Source: JBAZOY01 sp041648505 (GTDB lineage: Bacteria > Desulfobacterota > Syntrophia > Syntrophales > CG2-30-49-12). Taken from it: a DNA stretch of 39,623 bases. Shown in pieces: positions 1 through 8,421 of this stretch. The position numbers and the translations under genes were made by a program. The notes under the pieces were generated by a model. That model searched no databases, was not told where the DNA came from, and was given only the letters and a program-made list of their open reading frames with translations. The stretch lies in NCBI GenBank assembly GCA_041648505.1, contig JBAZOY010000018.1, forward strand, positions 1-39,623, given 5' to 3'. Position 1 is the first letter of the stretch. The number at the start of each line of letters is the position of its first letter.

Positions 1-340
1 ATGTACAGTGATGGAGAAATCCTAACACAAACATGCAATATTGTCAAGCAATATCAATCATTTATATTATTTTCTTGAAACTCTGAGCTGCAATGATACA
101 ATGACTCAAGGCTTTTTCAACAGCCCCTGTGTCCCCGAATTCTAAAGCTCTTGGCTCTGTGTCGTTCTGCTTGATAAATAAAATGCATCTTATGAAACGT
201 TAACTAAAACCCGAGCCGGATGTCTATATTTATATGTTGTATTTTAATCGGAAATGTGTGTATATTATTAGATTAGCAGGGATATGGACCCAGCAACAGG
301 AAAAGCCGCACTAAAAAATATTTTATAAAGGGATAACACT
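1..340. other. Gene-free left edge of the window
   Basis: No complete gene is seen here. The stretch is AT-rich. It holds a sigma-70-like promoter facing left (separate entry) and the leader of the aldolase gene that starts at 341. A short minus-strand open stretch (about 62-190) reads like a protein C-terminus but has no start codon and is closed by a stop upstream. It is either chance or a gene remnant. Confidence 0.5.
19..47 (-). promoter_or_regulatory. Putative sigma-70 promoter firing left out of the window
   Basis: On the minus strand a perfect -35 hexamer TTGACA (42-47) is followed after exactly 17 nt by TAGGAT (19-24), which matches 4 of 6 positions of TATAAT. Transcription would start near position 12 and run off the window edge, so a leftward gene probably begins just outside. 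This is sequence inspection only; no downstream gene is visible to support it. Confidence 0.45.
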
Positions 341-1291
341 ATGTACAGACCGCAAATAAAAGTTACTGATTGTTCAATTCGGGACGGTGGACTGATGAAC
401 AATCATCAGTTCAGTCTTGAATTTGTTAGAAAAGTCTATAAGGCCCTTTCAGATGCCCATGTGGATTACATTGAACTGGGCTATAGAAACTCCAGGAAAA
501 TGTTTTCACCAGAGGAATACGGGCCGTGGAAGTTCTGCGAAGATGAAGATATTTTGAGCGTGATCGACGGGATTGAATCCAACGCCAAGATTGCTGTTAT
601 GGCTGACGTGGGACGGGTAGATATGGATGACATTAAACCGGCGTCGGAAAGTCCTGTTGATATGATCCGTACCGCAGTGTATGTCAAGGATATCGACAAG
701 GCAATCTATATGTCTAATGAATTCCATGATAAGGGGTACGAGACATCGATCAATATCATGGCAATTTCCAGAGATCAGGGGCCGGAACTGGATGAAGCGA
801 TAAACCAGATAGAAAAAGAATGCAAGTGCGATGTTGTATACCTTGTGGACAGTTTCGGATCTCTCTATCAGGAGAACATTCAGCATCTCATGGAGAGATT
901 TAAAAAGGTTATAAAATCAAAAGAGTTAGGATTTCACGGGCACAATAACCAGCAACTTGCCTTCAGCAATACAATTGAAGCCATTATTCAGGATGCAAAT
1001 AGATTGGACGGCACGATCTTTGGAATTGGTCGAGCTGCGGGAAACTGTCACTTGGAATTACTGCTGGGCTTTTTAAAGAACCCCAAATATAACCTCAGTC
1101 CGATACTGGATCTGATTGCAAAAGAGTTTCTTCTTTTGAAGAACGATATAGAATGGGGCTATACCATCCCTTATGCCATTACCGGCATGAGAAATGAGCA
1201 TCCCAGGTCTGCCATGGCACTCCGCAAGAGTGAAGACAAGGATAACTATTCGCAATTCTATGAAAAATTGATAAATTCAAAAATGGATTAA
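341..1291 (+). CDS. DRE-TIM (HMGL-like) aldolase family protein
   Basis: The 316-residue protein is a TIM-barrel aldolase of the HMG-CoA lyase / 4-hydroxy-2-oxovalerate aldolase superfamily. Visible hallmarks are the N-terminal strand VTDCSIRDGG (residues 8-17, the RDG catalytic and metal-site element) and the metal-binding FHGHNN near residue 203. The family does divalent-metal-dependent retro-aldol or Claisen chemistry releasing pyruvate or acetyl units; the substrate here cannot be told from sequence. The ATG at 341 has an AAGGG element about 8 nt upstream. A KDPG/KHG-type aldolase of a different family follows 52 nt later on the same strand, suggesting a two-gene unit in sugar-acid or oxo-acid metabolism. 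Members annotated only as 'aldolase catalytic domain protein' also occur in polysaccharide loci. The fold is secure, the function is not. Confidence 0.8.
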   Translation: MYRPQIKVTDCSIRDGGLMNNHQFSLEFVRKVYKALSDAHVDYIELGYRNSRKMFSPEEYGPWKFCEDEDILSVIDGIESNAKIAVMADVGRVDMDDIKPASESPVDMIRTAVYVKDIDKAIYMSNEFHDKGYETSINIMAISRDQGPELDEAINQIEKECKCDVVYLVDSFGSLYQENIQHLMERFKKVIKSKELGFHGHNNQQLAFSNTIEAIIQDANRLDGTIFGIGRAAGNCHLELLLGFLKNPKYNLSPILDLIAKEFLLLKNDIEWGYTIPYAITGMRNEHPRSAMALRKSEDKDNYSQFYEKLINSKMD

Positions 1292-1343
1292 CCCGACTGA
1301 ACGCGAATGTGGGGCAGGTTTTAATGGGCGACAAGGCGCGATC

Positions 1344-1985
1344 ATGATGATGAATATTAAGGAGTTTAAAAAACTCCCTTTATTGGGTATATTGCGCGGG
1401 ATAGAAGATGCTATTGTAGAGCCCCTTGTTGAAACAATTGTTTTGTCAGGTCTCAAGACAATTGAGATCACCATGAACAGCTATCGAGCAACAAGCCTGA
1501 TTCAACAGGTGGTCGATGTTGCAGATGGCCGCCTGTCTGTTGGTGCAGGTACTGTTTTGACGATGAAAGACTTACAAGACGCACTGGATGCCGGGGCGGG
1601 TTTTATTGTCATGCCTGTCCTGGTTTTGGATGTTGTCGAATACTGCGCAAAAAACAACATTCCCATTTTTCCGGGGGCCTTGACACCCAAGGAGATATAT
1701 AATGCATGGGTTGCCGGGGCAACGATGGTCAAGGTCTTTCCTGCAGGGTGCTTCGGTCCTCAATATTTCAGAGAAGTAAAAGGTCCGTTTAACGATATTG
1801 AACTCCTTGCCTGCGGTGGCGTAAATGCGGACACCATAGAGATGTTCTTTGCCTGTCAGGTATCTGCTGCCGCATTCGGCGGTAGTGTGTTCAAGAAGGA
1901 GTGGCTCAAAAACGGCGATTTTTCAAATATCAGAAAAGCAATCGAAACACTTATTTCTAAAATTCCAACCAACGTTCTCTCTTGA
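1344..1985 (+). CDS. eda: KDPG/KHG aldolase (2-dehydro-3-deoxy-phosphogluconate aldolase / 4-hydroxy-2-oxoglutarate aldolase)
   Basis: The 213-residue class I aldolase cleaves 2-keto-3-deoxy-6-phosphogluconate to pyruvate and glyceraldehyde-3-phosphate, and/or 4-hydroxy-2-oxoglutarate to pyruvate and glyoxylate. The protein shows the family signatures: GILRG near the N terminus, EITM with the catalytic Glu, GAGTVLT, FPGALTP and KVFPA, whose Lys forms the Schiff base. Length is normal. Three near-tandem ATG codons (1344, 1347 and a nearby third) and no strong Shine-Dalgarno make the exact start uncertain by a few residues. It lies just downstream of the HMGL-like aldolase on the same strand. 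No Entner-Doudoroff dehydratase is in the window, so whether it serves that pathway or hydroxy-oxo-acid turnover is open. Confidence 0.88.
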   Translation: MMMNIKEFKKLPLLGILRGIEDAIVEPLVETIVLSGLKTIEITMNSYRATSLIQQVVDVADGRLSVGAGTVLTMKDLQDALDAGAGFIVMPVLVLDVVEYCAKNNIPIFPGALTPKEIYNAWVAGATMVKVFPAGCFGPQYFREVKGPFNDIELLACGGVNADTIEMFFACQVSAAAFGGSVFKKEWLKNGDFSNIRKAIETLISKIPTNVLS

Positions 1986-2055
1986 TATCTTCTTCATGAC
2001 ACCTTCAGTCCCATGCTTGCTTAAACCTGCGACTGCGAAATCTGTTTTATTGCCA

Positions 2056-2090
2056 AGGATCTAAACAATGTTCGTTAACGATGAGATCCT
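2056..2090. repeat. Nested dyad between convergent eda and mnmG
   Basis: A perfect 7-bp inverted repeat AGGATCT (2056-2062) / AGATCCT (2084-2090) encloses a 10-bp palindrome TCGTTAACGA (2072-2081). It sits between the convergent 3' ends of eda and mnmG. No T-run follows on either strand, so it is not a standard intrinsic terminator. It could still be a bidirectional mRNA 3'-end hairpin or a protein-binding dyad. Confidence 0.35.
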
Positions 2091-2188
2091 GATCAGTTAT
2101 AAAAAAATGCCCCCCATTTTCATCATAATCTCTCAATGTTAAATTTACAGTCTTTTCCTTGAGTCTGTCGGCTGAGTTCTGTAAAATG

Positions 2189-4078
2189 TTACCTCTTTCG
2201 AGCAGCCACTTCCATTTCCATCTTCTTTATTGTAATCAGGATAGCTGTAAGGGCGGCCTGCGTCATTCCCGGCATCCTTTCTGCCTGCCCGATGGTGGCA
2301 GGTTCTAATCTGGTTAATTTTACCTTCAATTCGGTAGAAAGCCCCGGGATGGAGGAATAATCCATACAGTTAGGGATTTTTTTCCCCTCCATTTCTTTCA
2401 TCTTTTCAACTGCCTCGATCTGCCGTTTTATGTATCCCTCATACTTGGTCTCGATCTCGACCTGTTTTTTGATCATTCGATCCGGTATTGCTTCCCATCC
2501 GGCAAAAGCTTCCAAGTCATCATATAATATCTCGTTCCGTTTGAGAAGCTGATGCAATGTTGTAGGATTTTTAATCGGTTTGGACGCCATACCGGTAAGA
2601 ATCGCGTTTACATCTGCACGGGGGTAGACCTTTACGGAAGAGAGTTTCCTGAGCCCATCTTCCACCTGTCGGACCTTCTCCTTTAGATGTTCATGATCTT
2701 CCTGCGAGATTAAACCCAGGTCATGTCCTTTACCCATCAGGCGGACAGCAGCATTATCCTCCCTCAGGATGAGCCTGTATTCAGCCCTGGATGTGAACAT
2801 CCGATAGGGTTCATCAACCCCCCTGATTACGAGGTCATCGATCATAACCCCCATGTAGGCATCAGACCGGCCGAGAATAAAGGGTGGTCTTTTTTGTACC
2901 GCCAGCGCGGCGTTAATACCGGCCCACATTCCCTGCGCGGCAGCCTCCTCATATCCGGAAGTCCCGTTAATCTGTCCGGCAAGATAAAGACCGGTGAAGG
3001 ATTTGGTTTCGAGGGTCTGTTTGAGTTGTGTTGGTTGTACAAAGTCATATTCAATGGCATAGGCCGGGCGCATGATTTCAGCCTGTTCAAGGCCGGGAAT
3101 GCTATGGACGAGTTTTTCCTGAAGTGCGGGTGACATGCTGTTTCCCAGGCCTTTGGCGTAAATCTCTTCAGTATCGAGGCCTTCAAACTCCAGCACCACC
3201 GGATGTTTTTCTTTGTCGGTGAAGCGCATCACCTTATCTTCGAGGGAAGGACAATAACGGGCGCCAATTCCCCTGATGATGCCCGAGTAGAGAGGCGACT
3301 GTTCAATATTATCTCTGATGAGACAATGTGTTTCCTGCGTTGTATAACTGAAATACGAAGGGAGTCTCTCTTCACGGAGTTTTTCCGTGGTAAAAGAAAA
3401 GGGCTGCGGGTCGGGATCACTGTCCTGACGCTCAAGAATTGAAAAGTCAATAGATGACGCCCTTAATCTTGGCGGGGTTCCCGTCTTCATCCTTCCCATT
3501 TCAAAACCCAGTTGTTTAAGGCAGGTTGCCAGTCGAATTGAGGCAATTTCACCTGCCCGTCCCGCCGGATAATGGGCAGTACCGATGTGGATCAATCCAT
3601 TCAGAAACGTCCCTGTAGTAATGATTATGGTCTTACCGCCGTAGAAGAAACCTGTATTGTCCTCTATACCGATCACTCTGCTTCCCTCGACTACCAGACG
3701 ATCTACGAGGGCCTGCCGGAGATGAAGGTTTTTTTCTTTTTCCAGAATGACCTTCATCGCGAGTCTGTAAAGCTGTTTGTCACACTGGAACCGCGTGGAT
3801 TGGACAGCTGGTCCCTTAGATGCATTCAGCAGACGGAAGTGAACGGCTGTTTTATCGGCAATCTTTCCCATCTCACCGCCCAAGGCATCGATTTCCTTGA
3901 CGAGTTGACCCTTGGCCAAGCCACCTATCGCCGGATTGCACGACATAAGGGCGATAGAATCCAGATTGATATTAAAGAGAAGTGTGGTACATCCCATCCT
4001 TGCCGTGGCCAGAGCCGCTTCACAACCGGCATGACCTCCGCCCACCACGATAACATCGTAGTCTTTATGCGAGCCCAC
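2189..4078 (-). CDS. mnmG: tRNA uridine-5-carboxymethylaminomethyl modification enzyme MnmG (GidA)
   Basis: The 629-residue FAD protein partners with the GTPase MnmE to install the (carboxymethyl)aminomethyl group on wobble U34 of certain tRNAs, using methylene-THF as carbon donor. The N-terminal dinucleotide-binding motif VVGGGHAGCEAA and family signatures NPAIGGLAKGQLV, RLLNASKGPAVQSTRFQCDK and GQINGTSGYEEAAAQG are all present, and length is normal. Translation starts at GTG 4078, supported by an AAAGGA element about 5 nt upstream and by the usual family N terminus DYDVIVVGGGHAG. No mnmE or rsmG is adjacent. The gene is monocistronic here, with amt upstream on the same strand across a 239-bp gap. 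Methylene-THF for this reaction could come from the FolD encoded further right (inference). Confidence 0.97.
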   Translation of the reverse strand: MGSHKDYDVIVVGGGHAGCEAALATARMGCTTLLFNINLDSIALMSCNPAIGGLAKGQLVKEIDALGGEMGKIADKTAVHFRLLNASKGPAVQSTRFQCDKQLYRLAMKVILEKEKNLHLRQALVDRLVVEGSRVIGIEDNTGFFYGGKTIIITTGTFLNGLIHIGTAHYPAGRAGEIASIRLATCLKQLGFEMGRMKTGTPPRLRASSIDFSILERQDSDPDPQPFSFTTEKLREERLPSYFSYTTQETHCLIRDNIEQSPLYSGIIRGIGARYCPSLEDKVMRFTDKEKHPVVLEFEGLDTEEIYAKGLGNSMSPALQEKLVHSIPGLEQAEIMRPAYAIEYDFVQPTQLKQTLETKSFTGLYLAGQINGTSGYEEAAAQGMWAGINAALAVQKRPPFILGRSDAYMGVMIDDLVIRGVDEPYRMFTSRAEYRLILREDNAAVRLMGKGHDLGLISQEDHEHLKEKVRQVEDGLRKLSSVKVYPRADVNAILTGMASKPIKNPTTLHQLLKRNEILYDDLEAFAGWEAIPDRMIKKQVEIETKYEGYIKRQIEAVEKMKEMEGKKIPNCMDYSSIPGLSTELKVKLTRLEPATIGQAERMPGMTQAALTAILITIKKMEMEVAARKR

Positions 4079-4317
4079 AAAAATCCTTTATTGTATAAAT
4101 TTCAACTTCCAGTTATAAAATTGAAACTGGTAAGCCGTAGCAAGAAATTCATCGTTATCTTTATCTGAATCGTATTGTTAGTGCCACGATTTTCCTGTCA
4201 TGCATTCTGAAACAATATTGCCGCCTTGTCAAAAATATTTTTTTAGACCAAAAGGGACAATATAAGGAAAACCTTTCTTAATAAGCGTTTAGATTCTTAC
4301 ACATTTAATCTGAAAAT

Positions 4318-5622
4318 TTATCTCTGACTATATCCGCTTTCACCGTGCTGACTAAGGTCAAGACCATCGGACTCCTCCTCCTCGCTTACCCTTAAACCAA
4401 AGGTCCAATCAAGTATCTTTAATATGGCAAATGTAACAAAAAATGAATAAAACCAGGCAGCGCCAACTCCGATCAACTGGTCCCATAAAAGCGATGGATT
4501 GCCGAACAATAACCCGTTATTCCCCGCACTATTTATAGCCTTTGAAGCGAAGAACCCCGTTGCTATAGCTCCCCATGTACCGCCTACACCATGAATACCA
4601 ACTACATCAAGCGAATCATCATATCCAAACTTTGTCTTAAGATTTACGGCTGTATAGCATATAACTCCTACAGTAAGCCCGATAATCAGGGCAGACATAG
4701 GACCGACAAAGCCCGATGCAGGTGTGATTGCCACAAGTCCTGCAACTGCACCCGATGCTGCTCCAAGAACTGTCGGTTTGCTTCGGTGTACCCATTCGGC
4801 TATCATCCATGAAAGCACTCCTCCTGCAGCTGCAATATGTGTAACAACAAAGGCGGAGGTTGCTAATGCCCCGGATGCAACAGCACTTCCCGCATTAAAA
4901 CCAAACCAGCCAAACCACAAAAGTGCAGCGCCCAGAAGAGTCATGGTAAGGTCATGAGGAGCCATATTTTCAACCCCGTGACCTTTCCTTTTGCCAACAA
5001 CAACGACCGCAGCAAGGGCGGAAACTCCGGAGCTTACATGTACTACTAACCCTCCTGCAAAATCAAGGGCGCCAAGCTCTCTTATCCAGCCCCCGACTCC
5101 CCATACCCAGTGTGCCATTGGGAAATATACAAATGTTGCCCATAATACAAGGAATACGAGGTAGCTTTTGAACTTGAACCTCTCAGCGAATGCGCCTGTT
5201 ATCAAAGCAGGTGTAATCACAGCAAACATCATCTGGAATATCATGAACGCCTGGTGAGGTATGGTCGCTGCGTAATCAGGATTAGGCTCAAGTCCCACAC
5301 CCTTAAGTCCCACCCAGTCGAGATTGCCTATTATATGTCCGACATCAGGGCCGAATGAAAGGCTGTATCCGTAAAGAACCCAGAGAACAGTCATCACACC
5401 GAGGGCTATAAAACTCTGCATGATGGTGCCGAGGACATTCTTTCGTCTGACCATACCCCCGTAAAAAAGTGCAAGTCCGGGTGTCATCAACATAACAAGG
5501 GCGGTAGAGATCAAAACCCATGTAGTATCTCCTTTATCTATTGCGGATGGTGCAGCATGGGCAAGATCTGTCATAAAAAATAAACAAAATAAAAATGGTA
5601 ATGCTGTTAATTTTATTTTCAT
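4318..5622 (-). CDS. amt: Ammonium transporter (Amt/MEP/Rh family)
   Basis: The 434-residue polytopic inner-membrane protein imports ammonium. It has a cleavable signal peptide (residues 1-23, ending AHA), followed by about eleven hydrophobic segments. Conserved pore features are visible: FAGGLVVHVSSG with the first twin-pore His, VVGIHGVGGTWG with the second, and TPGLALFYGGMVRRKN near the periplasmic entrance. The ATG at 5622 is preceded by GGAGGT with good spacing. The cytoplasmic C-terminal tail (GLRVSEEEESDGLDLSQHGE) is the region that contacts PII proteins in this family. No glnK/glnB lies beside it, which is atypical because amt and glnK are often paired. A sigma-54-type promoter candidate lies about 85 nt upstream of the start codon. 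Confidence 0.95.
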   Translation of the reverse strand: MKIKLTALPFLFCLFFMTDLAHAAPSAIDKGDTTWVLISTALVMLMTPGLALFYGGMVRRKNVLGTIMQSFIALGVMTVLWVLYGYSLSFGPDVGHIIGNLDWVGLKGVGLEPNPDYAATIPHQAFMIFQMMFAVITPALITGAFAERFKFKSYLVFLVLWATFVYFPMAHWVWGVGGWIRELGALDFAGGLVVHVSSGVSALAAVVVVGKRKGHGVENMAPHDLTMTLLGAALLWFGWFGFNAGSAVASGALATSAFVVTHIAAAGGVLSWMIAEWVHRSKPTVLGAASGAVAGLVAITPASGFVGPMSALIIGLTVGVICYTAVNLKTKFGYDDSLDVVGIHGVGGTWGAIATGFFASKAINSAGNNGLLFGNPSLLWDQLIGVGAAWFYSFFVTFAILKILDWTFGLRVSEEEESDGLDLSQHGESGYSQR

Positions 5623-6030
5623 CTTGATACCTCCGTTTTCTTCTTAAAGGCAAAAACTGTGGCTGATAATGTTTGTCCATGAAATTACAATTATAGTGCT
5701 TATAAAGCCAAAATCATGCCAGGACGAAAGTGCTTGATTTTAAAAGATAATCTCAAAAACAAATGTTACGTTTTCGTTTTGTTATCGTACCTTTATGACA
5801 AAGTTGTATTCTTTACAAGATAGACTGTTACTTGGAGCGGCGAGATCATGACTTTGAGAAGAAAATGAGAAAGGAAGTCAAACTTAAAAAATGGGGTAAG
5901 AGAAATCTTTAGCCGTTCACCAATGAGGCATTAAGTAAGATAAACGGTTCAAATAAATAATATAGAATTTTTGCTGAAATTATGTAATACTTTTTTGAAA
6001 TAACGATTATACATTTAAAAGGTATTGACA
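5623..6030. other. Divergent intergenic region between amt and the alcohol dehydrogenase
   Basis: This 408-bp AT-rich region carries promoters for two divergent genes. It contains the amt sigma-54 candidate (separate entry) and the leader of the iron alcohol dehydrogenase, with AAAAGG at 6017-6022 as its ribosome site. A 15-codon open frame at 5865-5912 (+) begins like an AbrB-type antitoxin (EVKLKKWG) but stops at once. It is probably chance or a remnant. Nothing else is recognised. Confidence 0.4.
5706..5723 (-). promoter_or_regulatory. Candidate sigma-54 (RpoN) promoter for amt
   Basis: The minus strand reads CCTGGCATGATTTTGGCT. The -24 element TGGCAT and the -12 element TGGCT place the invariant GG and GC dinucleotides exactly 10 nt apart, as required for RpoN promoters (consensus TGGCAC-N5-TTGCW, one mismatch in the -12 box). 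The predicted start is near 5695, about 70 nt before the amt ATG. Nitrogen-regulated amt genes are classical RpoN/NtrC targets, so context agrees. No NtrC site was identified. Confidence 0.5.
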
Positions 6031-7209
6031 ATGATAAAACAATTTTCCTTCACAGGCGCAAAAAAGATTATTTTTGGAAGTGGGTCATTTGATACACTGG
6101 GAGAGCATATTAAGGAACTGAAGGGTGCCCGTCCCATGATTGTTCTTGACAGAAATCTCGCTGCGACAGGCTTCAGAAGTAAGATTTCTGCTCTTCTCGA
6201 AAAAGCAAAGTATGAATGCACCTTTTTTGATAAGGTGGAGGCAGAACCACCGCTGGAGCTGGCTGATGAAGGCGCCGCGGTTGCCCTGGAAGGGCAATGT
6301 GATGTTGTGGTAGGTGTCGGTGGAGGGAGCGCCATGGATGTTGCTAAGGCCATCGCCGTTCTGTCGGCAAACAGGGGGGAAGCCGTAGATTATTTTGGAT
6401 TAAACAATGTACCCGGTCCCGGCCTGCCGACAATTATGGTTCCTACAACGGCCGGAACGGGGAGCGAAGTAACATTTACGGCTGTGTTTGTGCGGCGTAA
6501 CCTGGAGAAAAAGGAGGGGATGAACAGTCCTTATCTGTATCCTGATCTGGCCATTCTCGACCCCCTCCTTACTGTAACTCTCCCCCCATATACAACGGCT
6601 ACAACAGGGATTGATGCCCTCTGTCACGCTATCGAGTCATATACATCGATCAATGCCTCTCCTATGAGTGAGCTGTTTTCCCTGGAGGCAATCAGGTTAA
6701 TTGCCTTCAACTTGAAAACATCTGTCCATGATGGGAGCAATGTCCCGGCGAGAGAACAAATGCTTCTGGGAAGCCTCTACGCTGGCCTTGGTCTGGCCAA
6801 CGCTGGTGTCACTGCCGTTCATTCACTTTCCTATCCTCTCGGTGGTAAATACGCTGTACCCCATGGTCTCGCCAATACCGTCATGCTGCCTTCCGTACTG
6901 ATGTTCAATCTTCCGGCTGCTATGGAAAAATTCGCCGTTATGGCACGGGCAATGGGAAAAGCGGTGGATAACTTGTCCCTTCCTGAAGCAGCTTCTCTAA
7001 CCGTGGAAGCTGTGGAAACACTTATTAAAAATTCAGGTATATCTGCAACACTGAAAGATCTTAATGTTCCTGAGCGTGACTTTCCTGAATTGGCTAAGGC
7101 TGCCATGACCGTTACAAGGCCCTTAGAGAATAATCCACGTAAAGTCACCATAGAAGACGCCGTAGAAATATACAAACAGGCTTGTGTCACGGGGCTGTAC
7201 GCAAAATAA
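6031..7209 (+). CDS. Iron-containing alcohol dehydrogenase (group III)
   Basis: The 392-residue NAD(P)-dependent dehydrogenase oxidises a primary alcohol or diol, or reduces the matching aldehyde, with a bound Fe(II) or Zn ion. Visible features are GVGGGSAMDVAKA (residues 95-107, nucleotide binding), VPTTAGTGSEVT (138-149) and metal ligands Asp195 and His199 in GIDALCHAIES. Two more ligand His follow in AVHSLSYPLGG and YAVPHGLAN. A TTG six bases upstream (6025) would also be in frame, but AAAAGG at 6017-6022 is correctly spaced (8 nt) only for ATG 6031. The natural substrate (ethanol, butanol, 1,3-propanediol, lactaldehyde) is not predictable from sequence. It is monocistronic, divergent from amt. 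Confidence 0.9.
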   Translation: MIKQFSFTGAKKIIFGSGSFDTLGEHIKELKGARPMIVLDRNLAATGFRSKISALLEKAKYECTFFDKVEAEPPLELADEGAAVALEGQCDVVVGVGGGSAMDVAKAIAVLSANRGEAVDYFGLNNVPGPGLPTIMVPTTAGTGSEVTFTAVFVRRNLEKKEGMNSPYLYPDLAILDPLLTVTLPPYTTATTGIDALCHAIESYTSINASPMSELFSLEAIRLIAFNLKTSVHDGSNVPAREQMLLGSLYAGLGLANAGVTAVHSLSYPLGGKYAVPHGLANTVMLPSVLMFNLPAAMEKFAVMARAMGKAVDNLSLPEAASLTVEAVETLIKNSGISATLKDLNVPERDFPELAKAAMTVTRPLENNPRKVTIEDAVEIYKQACVTGLYAK

Positions 7210-7246
7210 AAACACCCTTTTCCCAATGGCGGGGACGGGATACAGT

Positions 7247-7265
7247 CCAGGAAGAACGTTCCTGG
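7247..7265. repeat. Perfect hairpin 3' of the alcohol dehydrogenase
   Basis: CCAGGAA (7247-7253) and TTCCTGG (7259-7265) form a 7-bp perfect stem around a GAACG loop, 37 nt after the dehydrogenase stop. An A-rich, not T-rich, stretch follows, so it is not a canonical terminator. It may stabilise the 3' end of the mRNA or separate the gene from rodZ. Confidence 0.35.
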
Positions 7266-7314
7266 AAAATAAAATTAATAAGAAGAAAATCGGGCTTGTA
7301 AAATTGGTCGGCTA

Positions 7315-8091
7315 ATGATGATAAAAAACATATCATCTTCTGAAGAATTAAGTGAAGAGTTAAAGCACGTCAGTTTAGATCTCAAAGCCATCCGGGAAGC
7401 AGGGGGCATTGCCTTAAATGATGTGTCCCAAATTACCAGGATAAACCCCTTTTATATTGAAGCTATTGAAAACGAAGATTTTCATTTACTTCCTCCGCCT
7501 GTCTATACAAAGGCTTTTATCAAAAATTATGCCCGGATCATAAATATCGACAGCAAGAAGGTACTGGACCGTTACGAAAGATATCTTGAAATAGCTGAAG
7601 CCTCTGATAACAAAGAAGAACTCCTGAAATCAAGTGGAATCATCAAAGGCCATAGTAAAAAACTTTTCCTAAGTTTGCTGACCATCGCTATGGCTGGTAT
7701 TGTCATTGTTCCCATATACTTATCTTATAATAATAAGAGTGGATTAGAAGCCCCCTACAGTCAGGTGGTGACGACTATATCGCCAACAGCTGATGTAAAA
7801 CCTGTCGATGCAGCCAAACGGCAGGAGGGGAGCGGAAATGACATTCAAGCAAATGCAGAAAAATCAAATCATCTAAGCATAGAAGCCACGGAGTTAACCT
7901 GGTTACGGATCAGGGAAGGACAAAATTCACCTTATGAGATTTTGCTACGGGCAGGCGAGAAGATTGAACGTATTGCTCCTTTCTTTGTCATCGATGTGGG
8001 CAATGCAGGAGGAATAAAAGTCGATTTTCAGGGCACTCCCATGGCACGTTTGGGAGAATCAGGTCAGGTTGTCCATTTGAGGTTTCCTTAA
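7315..8091 (+). CDS. RodZ-like helix-turn-helix membrane protein
   Basis: The 258-residue protein has the bacterial RodZ architecture. A cytoplasmic HTH_25-type helix-turn-helix (about residues 18-90, with LKAIREAGGIALNDVSQIT and PPPVYTKAFIKNYARII) comes first. A single transmembrane helix follows (about 117-138), then a low-complexity linker and a C-terminal DUF4115-like beta domain (about 187-258, TELTWLRIREG). RodZ proteins tether MreB filaments to the inner membrane in rod-shaped cells; a transcriptional role has also been proposed for relatives. The start is the first of two tandem ATGs, with no strong ribosome site, so it could begin one codon later. No mreB is nearby. tatA follows on the same strand 101 nt later. 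In related genomes this family often neighbours tRNA-modification genes, so context is not diagnostic. Confidence 0.8.
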   Translation: MMIKNISSSEELSEELKHVSLDLKAIREAGGIALNDVSQITRINPFYIEAIENEDFHLLPPPVYTKAFIKNYARIINIDSKKVLDRYERYLEIAEASDNKEELLKSSGIIKGHSKKLFLSLLTIAMAGIVIVPIYLSYNNKSGLEAPYSQVVTTISPTADVKPVDAAKRQEGSGNDIQANAEKSNHLSIEATELTWLRIREGQNSPYEILLRAGEKIERIAPFFVIDVGNAGGIKVDFQGTPMARLGESGQVVHLRFP

Positions 8092-8192
8092 GCCGGGCAA
8101 AAGAGGAGTGTAAGGTTTTTAACTCTTCTTTCATCTCCTATGGTAAAATCTGTCAAGGTAGTCTCAACAACAATTGAGGAGGTCATAAAAAC

Positions 8193-8381
8193 ATGTTCGG
8201 AAGTTTAGGTATGCCTGAATTGCTGGTTATCCTGGTAATTATTCTAATCATTTTCGGAGCAGGGAAGCTGCCGGAGATTGGCGGTGCCATCGGTAAAGGC
8301 ATTAAGAATTTTAAGAAAGCCACCCATGAAACGGACGAGACAAATGCGACAACAGAAGCCAAAAAAATCGAACCAGAATAG
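8193..8381 (+). CDS. tatA: Twin-arginine translocase subunit TatA/TatE
   Basis: The 62-residue protein is the pore-forming or membrane-weakening component of the Tat pathway, which exports folded, often cofactor-bearing proteins. The protein shows the standard plan. A short periplasmic N terminus (MFGSLGMPE) leads to one membrane helix (about residues 8-21). The FGAGKLPEIGGAIGKGIKNF hinge and amphipathic helix follow, then a charged tail. A strong GGAGGT lies upstream of ATG 8193. No tatB or tatC is adjacent; tatA is frequently unlinked in deltaproteobacteria. It is convergent with ssb, with only 40 nt between them. Confidence 0.93.
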   Translation: MFGSLGMPELLVILVIILIIFGAGKLPEIGGAIGKGIKNFKKATHETDETNATTEAKKIEPE

Positions 8382-8421
8382 AGCCGTGATTTATGTGTCT
8401 TATTCTATATTCTGACCATTG

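Noticed and set aside
2723..4168. Long plus-strand frames opposite mnmG
   Set aside because: Shadows of the mnmG coding strand; the MnmG protein is unambiguous.
5865..5912. 15-codon frame reading like the start of an AbrB-type antitoxin (EVKLKKWG)
   Set aside because: Far too short, no continuation in any frame and no toxin partner; a decayed remnant cannot be excluded but is not supported.
7247..7265. Hairpin after the alcohol dehydrogenase as an intrinsic terminator
   Set aside because: The stem is perfect but followed by A-rich, not T-rich, sequence, so it is listed only as a hairpin.
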